Positions 59,701 through 64,000 of a stretch of 64,000 nucleotides of DNA are shown piece after piece. The notes below the pieces were generated by a model. That model was not told where the DNA came from. It made no database searches and was given only the letters and a program-made list of their open reading frames with translations. The first letter of the stretch is position 1, and each line of letters opens with the position of its first letter. The translations under genes were made by a program, and so were the position numbers. Location of the stretch: contig NZ_JNIY01000003.1 of the NCBI RefSeq assembly GCF_000701465.1, forward strand, positions 1,054,001-1,118,000, written 5' to 3'. Source of the stretch: Paraoerskovia marina DSM 21750 (GTDB lineage: Bacteria; Actinomycetota; Actinomycetes; Actinomycetales; Cellulomonadaceae).

Positions 59701-60864
59701 GTGACAAACGCGACCGATCTCACCTGGCTCTGGATCCTTCTCGCAGTTCTCGTCGTGGCAGGACTGCTCTACGTCCTCCTCGCGCCGCGGGGACGAGGGG
59801 CCAAGAAGCCACCGACCCTGGACGAGCGCGGACCGGACCAGGCGGAGGTGCCCGAGGCCGAGGGCGAGGCCGAGAGCCTGCCGGCGAAGGCTGCCGCGCC
59901 GTCGACGGAGACGCCCGCACCCACCGCTGGTCGGCTCACGCGGCTGCGGGACCGGCTCGCCCGGTCCGGCTCGCCGCTCGGATCGGCGCTGCTCGCCGTC
60001 CTGTCGCGTGACAGCCTCACCGAGGACGACTGGGACGAGATCGAGGAGATCCTCCTGCTCGCCGACGTCGGTGCGGGGGCCACGGGGGAGATCGTCGACG
60101 GCCTGCGGACGCGGGTCCGCGTCGAGGGCGTGCGTGACCCGGCAGCGGTCCGCGCCATGCTGCGCTCCGCCCTGCTCGAGATCATCGACCCGGAGCTCGA
60201 CCGGAGCCTGGCGACGCAGCGGGTCACGAGGGAGGACGGCGTCACCGTCCCCGCGGTCACTCTCGTCGTCGGTGTCAACGGGACCGGGAAGACCACGACC
60301 GTCGGAAAGCTGGCACGGGTGCTCGTCGCGGACGGGAGCTCGGTCGTCCTCGGAGCCGCGGACACGTTCCGTGCCGCCGCGGCCGACCAGCTCGAGACCT
60401 GGGGTGCCCGTGTCGGCGTACCCACCGTCCGTTCCGAGCGCGAGGGTGGCGACCCGGCGTCCGTCGCGTTCGACGCGGTGCGTCGCGGTCGCGAGGACGG
60501 GACCGACGTCGTGCTCGTGGACACGGCCGGCCGTCTGCAGAACAAGGCCGGGCTGATGGACGAGCTCGGCAAGATCCGTCGGGTGATCACGAAGGAGGCA
60601 CCGCTCGCGGAGGTGCTTCTCGTCCTCGACGCGACGACGGGGCAGAACGGCATGACCCAGGCCCGGGTCTTCGGGGAGGTCGCAGGCGTCACGGGCATCG
60701 TGCTCACCAAGCTGGACGGCACGGCCAAGGGCGGGATCGTCGTCGCCGTGCAGCGCGAGCTCGGGGTGCCGGTCAAGCTGGTCGGTCTCGGTGAGGGCCC
60801 CGACGACCTCGCACCCTTCGACCCGGCCGAGTTCGTCGACGCACTCCTCGGCGACCCGGCGTAG
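59701..60864 (+). CDS. ftsY: Signal recognition particle receptor FtsY
   Basis: A 387-aa SRP GTPase receptor. The N-terminal membrane helix (about 5-27, TWLWILLAVLVVAGLLYVLL) and acidic linker (about 35-75) are typical of actinobacterial FtsY. The N domain begins about 90, and the G domain has GVNGTGKTTT at 191-200, DTFRAAAADQL, DTAGRLQNK at about 274 and TKLDGTAKGG at about 336. It starts with GTG 59701. It docks SRP-ribosome complexes to the membrane. Confidence 0.97.
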   Translation: MTNATDLTWLWILLAVLVVAGLLYVLLAPRGRGAKKPPTLDERGPDQAEVPEAEGEAESLPAKAAAPSTETPAPTAGRLTRLRDRLARSGSPLGSALLAVLSRDSLTEDDWDEIEEILLLADVGAGATGEIVDGLRTRVRVEGVRDPAAVRAMLRSALLEIIDPELDRSLATQRVTREDGVTVPAVTLVVGVNGTGKTTTVGKLARVLVADGSSVVLGAADTFRAAAADQLETWGARVGVPTVRSEREGGDPASVAFDAVRRGREDGTDVVLVDTAGRLQNKAGLMDELGKIRRVITKEAPLAEVLLVLDATTGQNGMTQARVFGEVAGVTGIVLTKLDGTAKGGIVVAVQRELGVPVKLVGLGEGPDDLAPFDPAEFVDALLGDPA

Positions 60865-60888
60865 CCGTCGTCTCGGACGCCGAGACGC

Positions 60889-60935
60889 GAAACATGATGG
60901 TTACCCGCCGATGACGCCTGTCACACGCTCGTAAC
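60889..60935 (+). promoter_or_regulatory. Candidate GlnR-binding boxes upstream of amtB
   Basis: Two half-site pairs with the GlnR spacing: GAAAC-n6-GTTAC (60889-60904) and GTCAC-n6-GTAAC (60920-60935). They fit the actinobacterial pattern gTnAc-n6-GaAAc, read on opposite strands for the first. amtB-glnK-glnD is the best-known GlnR regulon operon. Activation under nitrogen limitation is inferred. Confidence 0.65.
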
Positions 60936-61015
60936 ACGACGACCTATCGGCGGAAACCCGCGTCTTCGAAGGTTGACCCAGATCGGCCGCCCGGGCCGAC
61001 GAGGGGAGACTGACC

Positions 61016-62673
<1,658 letters not shown>

Positions 62674-62679
62674 CGGCTC

Positions 62680-64000
62680 ATGTCCGACGCTGACACGGAG
62701 GCCCCGGACCCCACAGGGGTGCGGGGCCTCCGCGCTGAGATCACCACCCTCGCCCGGTCGTTGACCGGGCCCGGCCGCAGCGGTGTCGCACGGCGAGAGG
62801 CGCTCGGCGAGCTCGTCGTCGAGCGCCTCGCCGCACTGTGGTCGCACGCGCTGCAGGGGGAGGAGAGTCACGGGATGGCGCTCGCCGCGGTCGGGAGTCT
62901 CGGCCGCGGGGAGTTCGGACCGGCCAGCGACCTGGACCTCGTCCTCGTCTACGACGGGCGAGTCCGCTCCGCCGCCGAGGTCGGCGTGGTGGCCGACCGG
63001 ATCTGGTACCCGCTCTGGGACTCGGGCGTCGACGTCGACCACGCCGTTCGATCGCTGAGCCAGTGCCGACAGGTCGCGTCCACGGACGTGCCGGCGGCGG
63101 TGGGTTGGCTCGACGTCCGGGCGATCGCCGGCGACGCCGTCGTCGTGCACCGTGCCGCGAGCGCCGTCCTCGCCGACTGGCGGGACGCCTCGCGTCGGCG
63201 CCTTCCGGACCTCCTGACGTCGGTCCGCGAACGCGCCGAGAAGTTCGGTGAGCTCGCCTACCTGATCGAGCCGGACCTCAAGGAGGCCCGGGGAGGGATC
63301 CGCGACGCCGTCGTGCTCTCGGCCCTGGCCGCGACGTGGCTCACCGACCGGCCCCACGGTGCCGTCGACCGGGCGCACGCGCACCTGCTCGACGTCCGCG
63401 ACGCGCTGCAGGTCGTCACGGGTCGACACTCGCACCGTCTGAGTCTCGGCGACCTGGACGACGTCGCGGCGCTCGCGGGCTACGACGACCCGGACGACCT
63501 GCTCGGCAGCCTGGCCGCCTCGGGCCGGGAGGTCTCGTACGCCCTCGACGGGACCATCCGCCGAGCGCGCCGCGCGTTGCAGCGACCACCCGCCCGGCGC
63601 CCGCTGCTCGTCCGCGGACGACGTGCTGCGCCGCGGCTCCGGTCTGCGGGTCCCGGCCTGGTCGAGCACGACGGCGAGCTCGTCCTTGCCGTCGGCGCGA
63701 CGCCGGAGACCGACCCCATGCTGGCTCTGCGCGCCGGGGCCGTGGCCGCCCGGACCGGGCTCGCGCTCTCGCCGGTGACGGTCGCCAGCCTGTCGGCCTG
63801 CCCGTCGCTGCCGGTCCCGTGGCCGACCGCGGCCAGGACGGAGCTGCTGCACCTGCTCGGCTCGGGGCACGCCCAGGTCCCCGTGTGGGAGGCGCTGGAC
63901 CTCGCGGGGGTCGTGACCAGCTGGATCCCGGAGTGGGAGGGGGTGCGCAACCGGCCCCAGCGGGCCGCCGTCCACCGCCACACGGTCGACCGGCACATGA
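62680..64000 (+). CDS. glnD: PII nucleotidyltransferase/deadenylylase GlnD (3' partial)
   Basis: The first 440 codons are visible and the frame is open to the window edge; full proteins are about 800 aa. The nucleotidyltransferase domain motif is [18 protein letters not shown] at about 71-88, followed by GLN-type helices and [23 protein letters not shown]. The HD domain, HRHTVDRHM, has just begun when the window ends; the ACT domains lie beyond it. It modifies Tyr51 of the PII protein encoded just upstream, completing amtB-glnK-glnD. In actinobacteria GlnD is an adenylyltransferase (family knowledge). Confidence 0.95.
   Translation, partial: MSDADTEAPDPTGVRGLRAEITTLARSLTGPGRSGVARREALGELVVERLAALWSHALQGEESHGMALAAVGSLGRGEFGPASDLDLVLVYDGRVRSAAEVGVVADRIWYPLWDSGVDVDHAVRSLSQCRQVASTDVPAAVGWLDVRAIAGDAVVVHRAASAVLADWRDASRRRLPDLLTSVRERAEKFGELAYLIEPDLKEARGGIRDAVVLSALAATWLTDRPHGAVDRAHAHLLDVRDALQVVTGRHSHRLSLGDLDDVAALAGYDDPDDLLGSLAASGREVSYALDGTIRRARRALQRPPARRPLLVRGRRAAPRLRSAGPGLVEHDGELVLAVGATPETDPMLALRAGAVAARTGLALSPVTVASLSACPSLPVPWPTAARTELLHLLGSGHAQVPVWEALDLAGVVTSWIPEWEGVRNRPQRAAVHRHTVDRHM

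Overview
The window is a very GC-rich (by eye about 70% or more), gene-dense stretch of an actinobacterial chromosome. The best fit is the order Micrococcales, near Cellulomonas, Sanguibacter or Jonesia. Reasons are the GC-rich third codon positions, frequent GTG/TTG starts, apparently leaderless promoters, F420 and mycothiol-type enzymes, a translational ileS T-box with a short Stem I, and the block tig-clpP1-clpP2-clpX near pepN, rpiB and a Nei-type glycosylase. As I recall it, that block matches the Mycobacterium tuberculosis Rv2457c-Rv2467 neighbourhood. No rRNA, prophage, insertion sequence or CRISPR array was seen. The first gene is cut at its 5' end and the last at its 3' end.

Layout. 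1-13.2 kb: a catalytically degenerate MalQ-like protein, pepN, a DsbA-fold oxidoreductase, a secreted-domain membrane protein, an M13 peptidase, rpiB, a Nei/Fpg glycosylase, an Eis-like acetyltransferase, an alkyltransferase-like protein, an F420-type LLM oxidoreductase, and a GntR/DUF1648 pair. 13.3-15.7 kb: a cysK-cysE operon behind a cysteine-rich leader peptide, then divergent tRNA-Gly and tRNA-Pro. 15.7-19.8 kb: a three-gene exopolysaccharide cassette (processive GT2, 62-aa membrane peptide, acyltransferase-SGNH). 19.9-24.3 kb: tig, clpP1, clpP2, clpX with a ClgR-type site. 24.3-32 kb: acyl-CoA ligase, chorismate mutase, a Balon/Rv2629-type ribosome hibernation factor, an MFS transporter and valS.

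32-41.3 kb is the most distinctive part: a MarR-GNAT fusion, then an F420 locus with an FGD-like enzyme, cofE, cofC and cofD. About 2 kb further lies an ABC cassette that I recognise as the proposed F420-0 importer. This pairs partial F420 synthesis with uptake. A truncated VOC gene lies between them.

41.5-49.7 kb: a xi-class GST-like reductase, a sulfite-oxidase-like molybdoenzyme, a second (Cys-Cys) leader peptide with its own promoter, a 66-aa unknown ORF, and T-box-controlled ileS with folC. 49.7-54.6 kb: dhaKLM and a TetR/DHA2-efflux pair, which separate folC from its usual partners DUF4233 and ndk. 55.6-64 kb: smc, a small membrane protein, ftsY, and the nitrogen operon amtB-glnK-glnD behind GlnR-like boxes.

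Unifying themes are translation and protein quality control (two aminoacyl-tRNA synthetases, tig, Clp, hibernation factor), low-molecular-weight thiol and F420 redox chemistry, and leader-based control by amino-acid supply (two Cys leaders, one Ile T-box). Both synthetases carry in-frame expansions seeded by the same 19-bp repeat.
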